NCBI GenBank assembly: GCA_937995345.1
Contig: CALKKS010000012.1
Coordinates: 85,291-149,290, forward strand
DNA: 64,000 bases
Direction of reading: 5' to 3'
Source: an uncultured Collinsella sp.
GTDB taxonomy: Bacteria; Actinomycetota; Coriobacteriia; Coriobacteriales; Coriobacteriaceae
Made by a program: the position numbers and the translations under genes. Shown here piece by piece: positions 16,226 to 25,049 of this stretch. The notes beneath the pieces were generated by a model. It did not search any database. It saw only the letters and a list, made by a program, of their open reading frames with translations, and was not told the DNA's origin. Position 1 is the first letter of the stretch. Each line of letters begins with the position of its first letter.

Positions 16226-17689
16226 CTACTCCATCATGTCGAGGACGGAGGGGCGCAGCTCGCTCTCGGCGGCCTCGGGATCGGTCTCGCGCAGGCGGTT
16301 GATATAGCGGTTGTACCACATCACGGCAAGGCCCAGGAAGACAACCACACCGCCAACGTTGTAGACCAGCGTCAGCCACAGCGGCTGATCGAGCGGAATG
16401 GTGCCGCAGATAAGCACGAAGCAGAAGACCACAAGCAGGAAGGCAGCAACGACCAGACCAAAGCTGCGCGAGCCCATGCGGAAGTCACGGGGAGCGGCGT
16501 CGAAGTTCTTGCGCAGCATAAAGTAGGCAAGCAGGATCAGCAGCGGCGGGAGCAGAGCAGTGGCAGCCGTCATGTTGGTGACGATCATGAGCAGGTCGTC
16601 GAGGTTGCCGGAGCCCAGAGCCGGGATGATCAGGATGGGGACGACGATGGCGAACTGCAGCCAAGCGGCGCGGGCGGGAATGCCATGCTCGTTGAGCTCA
16701 ACGATCTTGCTACCAAAGACACCCTTAGGGATCTCGGTGAAGAAAACCTTGATGGGAGCGGAGGTCCACATCATGAGGGAGCCCAACGTGGCGGCAAGAA
16801 GGATCAGGCCAATGACGCGCGTGGACACTTCCATGGGAATGCCAAAGTGGGCAAAGACAGCGCCGAATACGTCGAAGATACCGGTGGAGATGGCAACACT
16901 GCCCTCGGGGATGAACAGGTTAACCAGCAGCGAAGCGCCTGCGTACAGAAGGCCGATGGTCAGGCCGGCGATAACGACGGTGCGCACGAAGGCCTTGACG
17001 CCGCCCTTAAGGTCGTTGAGGAACACGCCGACGGACTCAGCGCCGCCAACGCCCTGGATGATCCAGGCAAGCGTACCGAAGAAGCCCCACGTAGTTGCGA
17101 AGTTGCTCATGTCGGGAGCCATGTTAGCGGGCGTAGGAGCCGTAGCGAACTCGACGCCGCCAAAGGCAGCAGCCAGGGACAGCAAGATGAACACGGCAGT
17201 CAGGCCGAAAGCCGCGGTCGAGCCGAAGGAGGAAATGGAGCCGATCCACTTAGCGCCCTTGGTCGAAACCCACGTGGCGATAGCAAAGACGACGATCTCG
17301 ATAATGGTGATCCACAGCTGCGAAAGCTCGGCATTGGCACCAAAGAACACGTAGCTCGCGTAGATGATGACGTTGGGCAGGACGGACGCAAAGTAGAACA
17401 GGTTAACGAACCAGTAGCTAAACGCCGTCAGGAATGCCCAGCGGCCGCCCATCGAGGTCTTGACCCAGGCGTACACGCCCGACTCGGAGTCCTTGTTAAG
17501 GCCGACGAACTCGGCGGTAACCAGGGTATAGGGGACAAAGTACAAAAGCGTGGCGAAGAAGAACGACGGCGCAGCTGCCAAGCCGATGGCCGCGTTGTTG
17601 TTGATGATGTTCTTGATACCGAACACGGCGGCGACCGTCATGCCCAGCAGAGCGAACGAACCAATCGTTCCTCGTTTTTCAGAGCTCAT
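16226..17689 (-). CDS. APC-superfamily amino acid permease
   Basis: This 487-residue membrane protein has about 12 hydrophobic segments and an N-terminus (GSFALLGMTVAAVFGIKNI, then YTLVTAEF and ESGVYAWVKTSMGGRWAF) like glutamate/GABA and other amino acid antiporters of the APC superfamily. Substrate cannot be read from sequence. Start chosen at ATG 17689 because GGGAGGG lies just upstream. It is a single gene between the beta-galactosidase operon and the inverted-repeat element, with a strong terminator. Confidence 0.85.
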   Translation of the reverse strand: MSSEKRGTIGSFALLGMTVAAVFGIKNIINNNAAIGLAAAPSFFFATLLYFVPYTLVTAEFVGLNKDSESGVYAWVKTSMGGRWAFLTAFSYWFVNLFYFASVLPNVIIYASYVFFGANAELSQLWITIIEIVVFAIATWVSTKGAKWIGSISSFGSTAAFGLTAVFILLSLAAAFGGVEFATAPTPANMAPDMSNFATTWGFFGTLAWIIQGVGGAESVGVFLNDLKGGVKAFVRTVVIAGLTIGLLYAGASLLVNLFIPEGSVAISTGIFDVFGAVFAHFGIPMEVSTRVIGLILLAATLGSLMMWTSAPIKVFFTEIPKGVFGSKIVELNEHGIPARAAWLQFAIVVPILIIPALGSGNLDDLLMIVTNMTAATALLPPLLILLAYFMLRKNFDAAPRDFRMGSRSFGLVVAAFLLVVFCFVLICGTIPLDQPLWLTLVYNVGGVVVFLGLAVMWYNRYINRLRETDPEAAESELRPSVLDMME

Positions 17690-17721
17690 AAGCCCTCCCA
17701 ATCATCCGTTATATCTCATCT

Positions 17722-17756
17722 AAAACCGTCCGGGCTGCAAGTGCAATCACGGACGG
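17722..17756 (-). terminator. Terminator after the beta-galactosidase operon
   Basis: CCGTCCG (17726-17732) pairs with CGGACGG (17750-17756) and is followed by TTTTA on the minus strand. It lies upstream of the permease start. Confidence 0.55.
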
Positions 17757-17842
17757 CGCACCTGCTAAGGGGAATGGGGAAAAGGGAGTCAACAAAGCCA
17801 TCCCCCTTAACGGCGCTAAGCAAACGCCCAAACGGACGAATA

Positions 17843-18298
17843 CTACTTGTTGGGGAAGGAATAACCTTCAACCGTCACGTGCAGTACCACGACGCGGGAA
17901 TCCTCGACATCGGCCACGACACGGTAGGCCTCGTCAATTTCGACGACGGCAACGCCGCCGGCGGGAATCGTCACGGTCTCCCCCATACCCTCAAAGCGCT
18001 CGCGATCATCGATATCGCTGTAAGCGCGGGTGCAGGTGAGGTCCGCCTTGGGGGCAACCTCGACGGTCAGGTCGCCATCGAGCGGGGCAAGCACGGCATG
18101 ATAGCGACGGTGACCGACCAGATCGGCGGTTGCGGCCTCGCGGGCATAGACCCACCAGTACACCAACGAGTCGCCGATGGAGTAAGCCACGTCGTGCTGC
18201 AGGTCGGCAACGCCGTCGAGCGCCTGGCCGGTACGCATCCACTTCTTGACGGACTTCATCTGAGCGTCGAAATCGGCGCGCGAGTTAAAGAGATGCAT
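17843..18298 (-). CDS. YhcH/YjgK/YiaL-family protein, beta-galactosidase small subunit (EbgC-like)
   Basis: This 151-residue beta-sandwich protein belongs to the family that includes EbgC, the small subunit of evolved beta-galactosidase. Conserved parts are VKKWMRTG, LQHDVAYSIGDSLVYWW and the His-containing GHRRYH segment. It starts four bases after the stop of the large subunit, so the two are probably translated together. By analogy with EbgA/EbgC it should be needed for full activity of the large subunit; a separate sugar anomerase role is possible. Confidence 0.85.
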   Translation of the reverse strand: MHLFNSRADFDAQMKSVKKWMRTGQALDGVADLQHDVAYSIGDSLVYWWVYAREAATADLVGHRRYHAVLAPLDGDLTVEVAPKADLTCTRAYSDIDDRERFEGMGETVTIPAGGVAVVEIDEAYRVVADVEDSRVVVLHVTVEGYSFPNK

Positions 18299-18301
18299 GA
18301 C

Positions 18302-21300
18302 TTATGCCTCCTTAATGGGTGCCAGCGCCTGAGCCAGATCGGCAGACGTCAGCGGTCGCAGGGACACCTCAAAGCTGAAGCTCTCAAAACGGGTGCGATA
18401 GGAATCGAGCACCTCGGAACCCCAAGAGTTCGAACCAAGGCCGAGCAGCTGGTCGTTGATGTTGACCGTGACCGAATCGCTCTTGACGAGGTCGTAAACA
18501 TGTCCGGCCTTGTCGATGTTCTCGCAGGTGTAGGGCCATGCCGAGAACGAGAACGGGTTGGAAGCGGCATCGCTCGGTCGCGTCACGACCAGGCCGTCAC
18601 CGTGGCTGGAGCGCAGGGCGACCCAGCGGGTGCCCTCGCGGTTTGCGCAATCCTGGGGCATGACATACGGCGTGAACATGTCGTCGACCGTGGTGCGGTA
18701 ATGGCCGACCGGGTTGGCGCGCAGCGAGTCCGGATAGTTCTCGCCCGGGCCGTGGCCGTACCACTCAACGGCACGGTCGCAACCGGGAACCTCAAAGGAA
18801 ATGCCGATACGCGGAATGATGTCCGAGTAATCGCCGTAGGGCTCACCGGAAACCTTGAGATCGACGCGACCGCTCGGCAGCACGGTGTAGACAAGCTCGA
18901 CGCGCATGCCAAACGCACGGACGGGAGGAGCGATACGCTGGTTCACGGTAACGACGACCGTGTTGCCGTCCTGCTTCCAAGAGACCTTGCGGGTGGACGT
19001 CTGCATCACATCGATGAAGTTGTCCTTCCACAGGGAGTCATACTCCTGGGCGTGGTTGTCGACGAGCGGATGCCAGAAGCCAACCTGGGGACCGGAGGTC
19101 ATGACGTCGCGGCCGGATGCCTTCCACTCGCTCACGGTGCCGTTAACCTTGCTGAAGGTCAGCTTGCCGTTGAGGGAGTGAATGCAGATCTCCTGCTCGG
19201 TCTCCTCGACCGCAAGCTCGGGACGAACAGGGGCCACGATGGCAGGTGCCGGGTGATTGGCGATGGCGAACTGGCTTGCGCCCAGCTGGAACATCGGCTC
19301 GCACCAGGCGTGGGCGGCCATAGTATAGGCGCGCACGGTGAGCAGGGTCTCGCCTGCGGCAGCCTCGCGAACAGCCAGGGGCAGCTGGACGGACTCGCCG
19401 GGAGCGACCGCTCCGGGCATGAGCGTCTTGCGGCATACCACGTCACCGTCCACCAGGGTCTCCGCCACCAGGCAGACATCCTCGAGGGTGGTAAACCAAC
19501 GCTTGTTGGTGACGGTCAGCTCGCCCGCCTCGGCGTCATAGGCCATGCGAACCGGGCAGATGACCTGGCCGTACTCGGTCAGACCCGGGCTCGGCTGCTG
19601 CCAAGGGAACACCATGCCGTCGATGCAGAAGTTGCTGTTGTTGGGATAGTCGCCGTTGTCGCCGCCGTACATGTCGTAGGCCACGCCGTCCTCGGTCACA
19701 GCAGCCAGACCGTGGTCGCACCACTCCCAGATAAACTGGCCCTGGATGCAATCCCAGCGATCGAAGACCTCCTGGTACTCGGACAGGCCTCCCGGGCCAT
19801 TGCCCATGGAGTGACCGTACTCGCAGTTAATGCGCGGCTTGGGGAACGGGTGCTCGCCAAAGTCGTTCATCTGCGACACACGGGAGTACATGGTGGAGAT
19901 AACGTCGACGGTATCGGCGTTGCGGTCCTCCTCGTAGTGGACCGGACGGCCATCGAGCTCGTGGGCCTTGGCGTACATCGCGCGGATGTTGCAGCCGTAG
20001 CCGCTCTCGTTACCCATCGACCACATAATGATGCACGCGTGGTTGCGCTCCTGCATCACCAGGCGCTCGACACGGTCGACATAAGCCGGCTCCCACGCCG
20101 GATCATCGGTGACCAAGGCGATGTTGCCGATATTCTCGAAGCCGTGGCTCTCCATATCGGTCTCGGCCACCAGCATGATGCCGTACTCGTCGCACAACTC
20201 ATAGAAGCGCGGATCGTTGGCGTAGTGGGACGTACGCACCGCGTTGATGTTGTGCTGCTTCATGAGCTCAAGGTCGCGGCGCATGCGATCGAGACCCACG
20301 GCGCGACCCTTGTGATCGTCGTGATCGTGGCGGTTGACGCCGTGCATCTTAAAGTAGGTGCCGTTGAGGTAGATATGATTGCCCTCAACCGTCACCTCGG
20401 CAAGACCCTGGCGATGCGGAACGTACTCGCTGACCTCGTCGCCGTCGTAGACCTCAAACGTAAGGTCATAGAGGAAGGGGTCCTCGGGATTCCAGAAGTG
20501 GGCATCGGCAACGCTGCACTCGGCATGGCCGTCGACGCACTCGCCCGTAGCGACCACGTTCTCGCCATCGCTGAGCGTAAACACGACGCGGGAAGCGCCC
20601 TCGGCCACCGTATCGAGCGTGATCAGAGCGGCATCGCCCTCGCGATGCGTGCGGAACCTAAAGTCGACCAGGTGCGCGGCGGGACGCTGCATAAGGTACA
20701 CATCGCGGAAGATGCCCGAGGCCCACCACATGTCCTGATCCTCGATATAGCTACCATCGCTGTACTGCAGAACCTTGACCGCAAACAGGTTGTCGCCCTC
20801 GACGAGCGCGTCGGTCACGTCGAACTCGGCAGACAGGCGCGAACCCTTGGTCATGCCGATATACTGACCGTTGACGTACAGCTCGCCATAGCTCTCGATG
20901 CCGTCGAAGCGGATGATCTCGCGAGCGCCGGCGGCAACGGCGGGAAGGTTGACGATGCGCTGGTAAACGCCCGTGGGGTCATCGGAGGGAACGAACGGCT
21001 GGTCGACCGGGAACGGGAAACCCTCGTCGGTGTAGGCAAGGTTGCCATAGCCATCCACCTGCCACAGGTGCGGAACCTCCACGTGATCCCACTCGGGCTC
21101 GTACGTGGAAAGCTCCTCGTTGGAGACGGCAGCGGGGCCCTCAAAAAGGCGGAACTGCCACGAGCCGGACAGTTGGACAAATCCGCGCGACAGCTCGCGG
21201 CTGTACGTAGCGGCGAGATCGGCGGTCTCGTAACCCATAAAGTACGCATGGGGTGCCAGGCGGTTCCTGTGGGTGAGCGCTTGGTTTTCCCAATCGTTAA

Positions 21301-21310
21301 TGGCGTCCAT
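18302..21310 (-). CDS. Beta-galactosidase, GH2 family (EbgA/LacZ type)
   Basis: This 1,002-residue GH2 enzyme hydrolyses beta-galactosides such as lactose. The acid/base Glu is E435 in MWSMGNESGYG and the nucleophile is E497 in INCEYGHSMGNG. N-terminal jelly-roll and Ig-like domains, the TIM barrel and a C-terminal beta-galactosidase small-chain domain (WYGHGPGENYPDSL) are all present. AAGGAG lies before ATG 21310. No signal peptide is seen. It is first in a two-gene operon with the EbgC-like subunit, behind three palindromic operators shared with the divergent LacI gene. Confidence 0.95.
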   Translation of the reverse strand: MDAINDWENQALTHRNRLAPHAYFMGYETADLAATYSRELSRGFVQLSGSWQFRLFEGPAAVSNEELSTYEPEWDHVEVPHLWQVDGYGNLAYTDEGFPFPVDQPFVPSDDPTGVYQRIVNLPAVAAGAREIIRFDGIESYGELYVNGQYIGMTKGSRLSAEFDVTDALVEGDNLFAVKVLQYSDGSYIEDQDMWWASGIFRDVYLMQRPAAHLVDFRFRTHREGDAALITLDTVAEGASRVVFTLSDGENVVATGECVDGHAECSVADAHFWNPEDPFLYDLTFEVYDGDEVSEYVPHRQGLAEVTVEGNHIYLNGTYFKMHGVNRHDHDDHKGRAVGLDRMRRDLELMKQHNINAVRTSHYANDPRFYELCDEYGIMLVAETDMESHGFENIGNIALVTDDPAWEPAYVDRVERLVMQERNHACIIMWSMGNESGYGCNIRAMYAKAHELDGRPVHYEEDRNADTVDVISTMYSRVSQMNDFGEHPFPKPRINCEYGHSMGNGPGGLSEYQEVFDRWDCIQGQFIWEWCDHGLAAVTEDGVAYDMYGGDNGDYPNNSNFCIDGMVFPWQQPSPGLTEYGQVICPVRMAYDAEAGELTVTNKRWFTTLEDVCLVAETLVDGDVVCRKTLMPGAVAPGESVQLPLAVREAAAGETLLTVRAYTMAAHAWCEPMFQLGASQFAIANHPAPAIVAPVRPELAVEETEQEICIHSLNGKLTFSKVNGTVSEWKASGRDVMTSGPQVGFWHPLVDNHAQEYDSLWKDNFIDVMQTSTRKVSWKQDGNTVVVTVNQRIAPPVRAFGMRVELVYTVLPSGRVDLKVSGEPYGDYSDIIPRIGISFEVPGCDRAVEWYGHGPGENYPDSLRANPVGHYRTTVDDMFTPYVMPQDCANREGTRWVALRSSHGDGLVVTRPSDAASNPFSFSAWPYTCENIDKAGHVYDLVKSDSVTVNINDQLLGLGSNSWGSEVLDSYRTRFESFSFEVSLRPLTSADLAQALAPIKEA

Positions 21311-21344
21311 GGTGATGCTCCTTCGTCATCGTAGTGATTCTTGT

Positions 21345-21356
21345 GCAACCGGTTGC
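21345..21356. promoter_or_regulatory. beta-galactosidase operator 1
   Basis: GCAACCGGTTGC is a perfect 12-bp palindrome with central CG, 35 bp before the start codon. Related copies lie at 21387-21398 and 21432-21443. Confidence 0.75.
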
Positions 21357-21386
21357 CCTTATCTTACGGGCGGTGCAAAAAACTGT

Positions 21387-21398
21387 GCAACCGGTTGT
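21387..21398. promoter_or_regulatory. beta-galactosidase operator 2
   Basis: GCAACCGGTTGT repeats operator 1 with one change; centre-to-centre distance is 42 bp. Confidence 0.7.
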
Positions 21399-21404
21399 CC
21401 GCTG

Positions 21405-21430
21405 AACGGTCGATTTTGCCGGATTAACGG
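21405..21430 (-). promoter_or_regulatory. 26-bp CCGTT direct-repeat motif, copy C
   Basis: On the minus strand CCGTT half-sites lie 21 bp apart with AAAATC between, as in copies A and B. It sits between operators 2 and 3, 95-120 bp upstream of the beta-galactosidase start. The LacI operators here differ from those near copies A and B, so this motif must serve another factor. Confidence 0.55.
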
Positions 21431-21431
21431 T

Positions 21432-21443
21432 GCAACCGGTTGT
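21432..21443. promoter_or_regulatory. beta-galactosidase operator 3
   Basis: GCAACCGGTTGT lies 45 bp (centre to centre) from operator 2 and closest to the divergent LacI gene, so it may serve autoregulation. The rest of the 372-bp gap (21444-21682) shows only a likely promoter for the regulator. Confidence 0.7.
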
Positions 21444-21682
21444 ACAACCCCCGCACTTATGTCACCCTGAGTATCGAACCTCAGCGCAAAACATCGTTCT
21501 TAAGCTCGCGGACATCCGCCGTACCCGCTGCTTCTCGCCTATGTAGGACGTATTTAATCGCGGCTTATTGCAAAACGACACCGATCACCGGGTATCGCAA
21601 ACGCCGTTCAGGCGCACTATAGTAATCTGTATCCGCATTAGCCTCTATCGATAGCCACCGACCAAATTGCTCAGGAGACGCC

Positions 21683-22699
21683 ATGACCCAACCAGTTCGC
21701 ACCGCACCCACGCTTGCCGAGGTTGCCGCAGCTGCCGGCGTGTCGCGCTCCACGGCATCACGCGCCCTCAACGATTCGCCCCGCATTAGCGAGGAAACCA
21801 AAAAGCGCGTCCGTGCAGCGGCCAAGGAAGTCAATTTTGTCCCCAACGCTCGTGGCCGAGCGCTCGCTGTCGGGCGCACGGAAATCATCGCCGTACTCGT
21901 GACCGAGCCCCTGAGCGAGCTCTTCAGCGACCCCACCTATAGCGAGTTTTTGAGCGGTATTACCGAGGAACTGTCGGAGTCGTCCTATCTGCCCGTTATC
22001 TTGCAGGCGTCTTCTTTGCATGAGCGCAACCGCGCACGCGAGCACTTTGAGCGCCGCTCGTTCGACGCCGTGATCGACGTCTCCCCCTACAAGGGTAGCG
22101 AGCTGCTCGAGGTGCTGCGCGAGCTGGGCGTACCCACCGTGTTGTGCGGCCAGCTCGAGGGCCACCCCTATCGCGATGTGTTCTCGACGGTCTACTCTGA
22201 CGACGAAGAGGGCGGACGCTTTGCGGCGCTCGCCATGAAGAAGCGCGGGCGCAAAGATATCGTCGCCGTGTTGGGACCGCAAGACAACCCCGCTGTTGTC
22301 GACCGCCTGCGCGGCTACCGCGCCGTCTTGGGCGAAGACCTCCCAGACGCAAACGTTATCTATACCGGCTGGAACAGCGGAGACGGCTATCAGGCCATGC
22401 GCCAGATCCTCGCGCGCAAGATTGCTTTCGATGGCGTGCTCAGTGGATCGGACCGTATCGCGGCCGGCGTCATCACCGCACTCAACGAGGCAGGCCTATC
22501 CGTTCCGGCGGACGTTTCTGTCGTCGGCTTCGACGATCACGAGATTGCGACGCGCTGCGTCCCCGCGCTCACGACCGTCCGCCAGCCTCTGCGCGAAGAA
22601 GGCCACATGGCCGCCAACATTGCGCTCGACATGATCAAGGGTGCCGAGCCCACCACCACCGTCATGCGCATGCAGCTGATCCAGAGAGACTCGCTATAA
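21683..22699 (+). CDS. LacI-family regulator of the beta-galactosidase operon
   Basis: This 338-residue repressor has a LacI helix-turn-helix (PTLAEVAAAAGVSRSTASRAL), a hinge (NARGRALAVGRT) and a sugar-binding sensor domain ending with DVSVVGFDDHEIATRCVPALTTVRQP. It is divergent from the beta-galactosidase genes, with three GCAACCGGTTG palindromes in the shared gap. AGGAG precedes ATG 21683. A hairpin with four T follows the stop. Role as lactose/galactoside-responsive repressor is inferred from context. Confidence 0.9.
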   Translation: MTQPVRTAPTLAEVAAAAGVSRSTASRALNDSPRISEETKKRVRAAAKEVNFVPNARGRALAVGRTEIIAVLVTEPLSELFSDPTYSEFLSGITEELSESSYLPVILQASSLHERNRAREHFERRSFDAVIDVSPYKGSELLEVLRELGVPTVLCGQLEGHPYRDVFSTVYSDDEEGGRFAALAMKKRGRKDIVAVLGPQDNPAVVDRLRGYRAVLGEDLPDANVIYTGWNSGDGYQAMRQILARKIAFDGVLSGSDRIAAGVITALNEAGLSVPADVSVVGFDDHEIATRCVPALTTVRQPLREEGHMAANIALDMIKGAEPTTTVMRMQLIQRDSL

Positions 22700-22703
22700 G
22701 AAA

Positions 22704-22920
22704 CTGGGGCAGGCTTTCCGCCAGACAGTTGTTGCGGAAAGCCTGTCCCGTTTTGAGCGCTCATTCTGGGGGGACAGTTTCCGTTAGATAGCTCAACCGG
22801 AAACTATGTCCCATTATTTTGCCGAATTCTGGGTCGCGCTTTCCCAGAGGACCCCCTTTGGGAAAGCGCGACCCGTTCTGGACGCAGATTCCGGGACGCA
22901 CTTTCCGCGACGCCCGGCCA
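22704..22920. repeat. Array of four related hairpins, period 62-63 bp
   Basis: Units beginning CTGGG or CCGGG and continuing to CTTTCC or GTTTCC start at 22704, 22766, 22829 and 22891. The first three each fold back: 22706-22721 with 22734-22749; 22771-22783 with 22798-22812; 22831-22845 exactly with 22860-22874. The first, with four T after it, probably terminates the LacI gene. This fills the gap between convergent genes. Confidence 0.6.
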
Positions 22921-22947
22921 TCCCACACCCTCGCAACATCGGCGCAT

Positions 22948-22982
22948 AAAAAACGAGGGAAGGCACACATCCTTCCCTCGTT
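22948..22982 (-). terminator. aspS terminator
   Basis: AACGAGGGAAGG (22952-22963) pairs exactly with CCTTCCCTCGTT (22971-22982) and is followed by six T on the minus strand. Confidence 0.85.
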
Positions 22983-23005
22983 GCTAGCAATATGTAGCCG
23001 CTTGC

Positions 23006-24793
23006 CTACATCAGGCGCAGACTGACGTCCTTGAGCTGGGCGCCGCTAACGGCACTCGGGGCGCCCGACATGAGGTCGGAGCCGCTGGCCGTCTTGGGGA
23101 ACGCCATGACGTCGCGGATGGAGTCGGAACCGGTGAGCAGCATGCACACGCGGTCCAGGCCCAGAGCGAAACCGCCCATCGGGGGCGCACCAAACTTGAG
23201 GGCCTCCATGAGGAAGCCGAACTGCGACTCGGCGCGCTCTTCGGTAAAGCCCAGGAGCTTAAGCATGGACATCTGCATCTCGGCGTTGTGGATACGCATA
23301 CCGCCGCCGCCGGCCTCAAAGCCGTCCATGACAAAGTCGTAGGTGCAAGAACCGGCTGTCAACGGATCGGCCTCGATCTTGGCGATGTCGGTCTCGGTCG
23401 GCAGGGTGAACGGCTGGTGCTCGGCAGCATAGGCCTTGCGATCCTCGTCCCAGTGGAACAGCGGGAAGTTGACGACCCACAGGAAGTCGTGGCCCTCGCG
23501 CTTGATCTCGAGCGCGTTGGCCATGTGGGAACGCATGCCGCCCAGGATCTCGTCGGAGAGCAGGCGCGGGCCGGCGGCAAACATCACAAGGTCGCCAGGC
23601 TCGACGTCCATGCGCTCGCGCAGAGCAGCCATCTCCTCGTCCGAGAAGAACTTGACGATGGGGCTGTTGATGGAGCCGTCCTCGCGGAATGCGATCCAGG
23701 CCAGGCCCTTGGCGCCAAACGTGGAAGCCACGCCGGCAAGCTTATCGATCTTGGCACGTGCCCAGGCACCGGCGCCCTTGGCGTTGATGGCCTTGACGAC
23801 GGAACCCTCCTCGTTCGCGGCGGTCGCGAAGACCTTGAACTTGGAGTTGGCGAAGATGTCGGTCAGGTCGACCAGGTGCATGCCATAGCGGGTATCGGGC
23901 TTGTCGGAGCCATAGGTGTCCATGGCCTCCCAGTAGTCCATGCGACGCAGCGGCGTGGGCATCTCGACACCCATGCGACCGAAGGCATCGGCCAGGACCT
24001 CTTCGAGTGCGCTCATGACATCGTTCTGGTCCACGAAGGACATCTCGATATCGACCTGGGTGAACTCGGGCTGACGGTCGGCACGCAGGTCCTCGTCGCG
24101 GAAGCACTTGGCGACCTGGTAGTAGCGCTCGACGCCACCGACCATGAGCAGCTGCTTCAGGAGCTGCGGGGACTGCGGCAGAGCGTAGAAGTTGCCCGGC
24201 TGGATGCGGCTGGGAACGATGAAGTCACGGGCGCCCTCGGGCGTGGACTTAAACAGGGAGGGCGTCTCGACCTCCATGAACTCACGGTTGTGCAGCGCCT
24301 CGCGAATGGCAAAGGTGAAGTCGGAGCGCAGCTTGAGGTTGGCCATCATCTCGGGACGACGGAGGTCCAGATAACGATAGCGCAGACGGGTGTCCTCGCT
24401 GGTCTCAATGCCGTCCTCGATCTGGAACGGCGGGGTGACGGACGTGTTAAGCACCTCGGCGTGGTCGGTCAGGACCTCGATCTCGCCGGTCGCGAGCTTG
24501 GTGTTGGTGGTCTCCTCGCCACGGGCGCGCACGACGCCGTGAATCTTGATGGGCCACTCGGGACGCATGGTCTCGGCGATCTTAAAGGCGTCGCCGTCGG
24601 AGTGCTCGGGGTCGAAGGTAAGCTGCGTGATGCCCTCGCGGTCGCGAAGATCGCAGAAAATAAGGCCGCCGTGATCGCGGCGACGGCTCACCCAACCGGT
24701 GAGGGTAACCTCTTCGCCCACGTTCTCGCGGCGAAGCTCGCCGCAGGTACGGGTGTGCATGGAATGCTCGTCGATGGGACGGGTCTGGCTCAT
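23006..24793 (-). CDS. aspS: Aspartyl-tRNA synthetase
   Basis: AspRS charges tRNA-Asp. The 595-residue protein is the bacterial type: an OB-fold anticodon domain (TLTGWVSRRRDHGGLIFCDLRDREG), class II catalytic domain with motif 2 (FRDEDLRADRQPEFTQVDIEMSF), a GAD insertion and motif 3 (GLDRVCMLL) near the C-terminus. AAGGAGG lies nine bases before ATG 24793. A 42-nt hairpin directly upstream of the ribosome site may influence translation. No GatCAB genes are near, so whether it also charges tRNA-Asn cannot be judged. Confidence 0.96.
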   Translation of the reverse strand: MSQTRPIDEHSMHTRTCGELRRENVGEEVTLTGWVSRRRDHGGLIFCDLRDREGITQLTFDPEHSDGDAFKIAETMRPEWPIKIHGVVRARGEETTNTKLATGEIEVLTDHAEVLNTSVTPPFQIEDGIETSEDTRLRYRYLDLRRPEMMANLKLRSDFTFAIREALHNREFMEVETPSLFKSTPEGARDFIVPSRIQPGNFYALPQSPQLLKQLLMVGGVERYYQVAKCFRDEDLRADRQPEFTQVDIEMSFVDQNDVMSALEEVLADAFGRMGVEMPTPLRRMDYWEAMDTYGSDKPDTRYGMHLVDLTDIFANSKFKVFATAANEEGSVVKAINAKGAGAWARAKIDKLAGVASTFGAKGLAWIAFREDGSINSPIVKFFSDEEMAALRERMDVEPGDLVMFAAGPRLLSDEILGGMRSHMANALEIKREGHDFLWVVNFPLFHWDEDRKAYAAEHQPFTLPTETDIAKIEADPLTAGSCTYDFVMDGFEAGGGGMRIHNAEMQMSMLKLLGFTEERAESQFGFLMEALKFGAPPMGGFALGLDRVCMLLTGSDSIRDVMAFPKTASGSDLMSGAPSAVSGAQLKDVSLRLM

Positions 24794-24814
24794 ACCAGTG
24801 ATCCTCCTTTATGG

Positions 24815-24856
24815 ATCTGTGCCGCCCCGTGTCGTTCCGGGCGGCGTCGTACAGAT
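24815..24856 (-). promoter_or_regulatory. 5' leader hairpin of aspS
   Basis: On the minus strand ATCTGT (24856-24851) pairs with ACAGAT (24820-24815), enclosing a GC-rich GCCGCCC/GGGGCGGC stem. It ends five bases before the ribosome site. No T-box features were recognised, so it is called only as a leader hairpin. Confidence 0.4.
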
Positions 24857-25049
24857 TTGCCCAGCCTGCGTAAACCGCGCAGCCAGACATGGCGTTCTAT
24901 CTTATCGCACCTGTGTCGATGTGCCGCGAAAAAGTGGCTCCTGCCCAAAGACTTGACGGAGACGAAACAATTGACGCGCCGCGGCACCCGCCCGCGCTCG
25001 TCACGTGCGACAATATGCCCCAATAAAACAGCACATGGAAAGGCCCGTC

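Noticed and set aside
16685..21334. A 1,549-codon open frame on the plus strand
   Set aside because: It is antisense to the permease, EbgC-like and beta-galactosidase genes and has no recognisable domain or ribosome site.
24815..24856. T-box riboswitch before aspS
   Set aside because: Only one hairpin is seen; no T-box sequence, specifier loop or terminator/antiterminator pair could be found.
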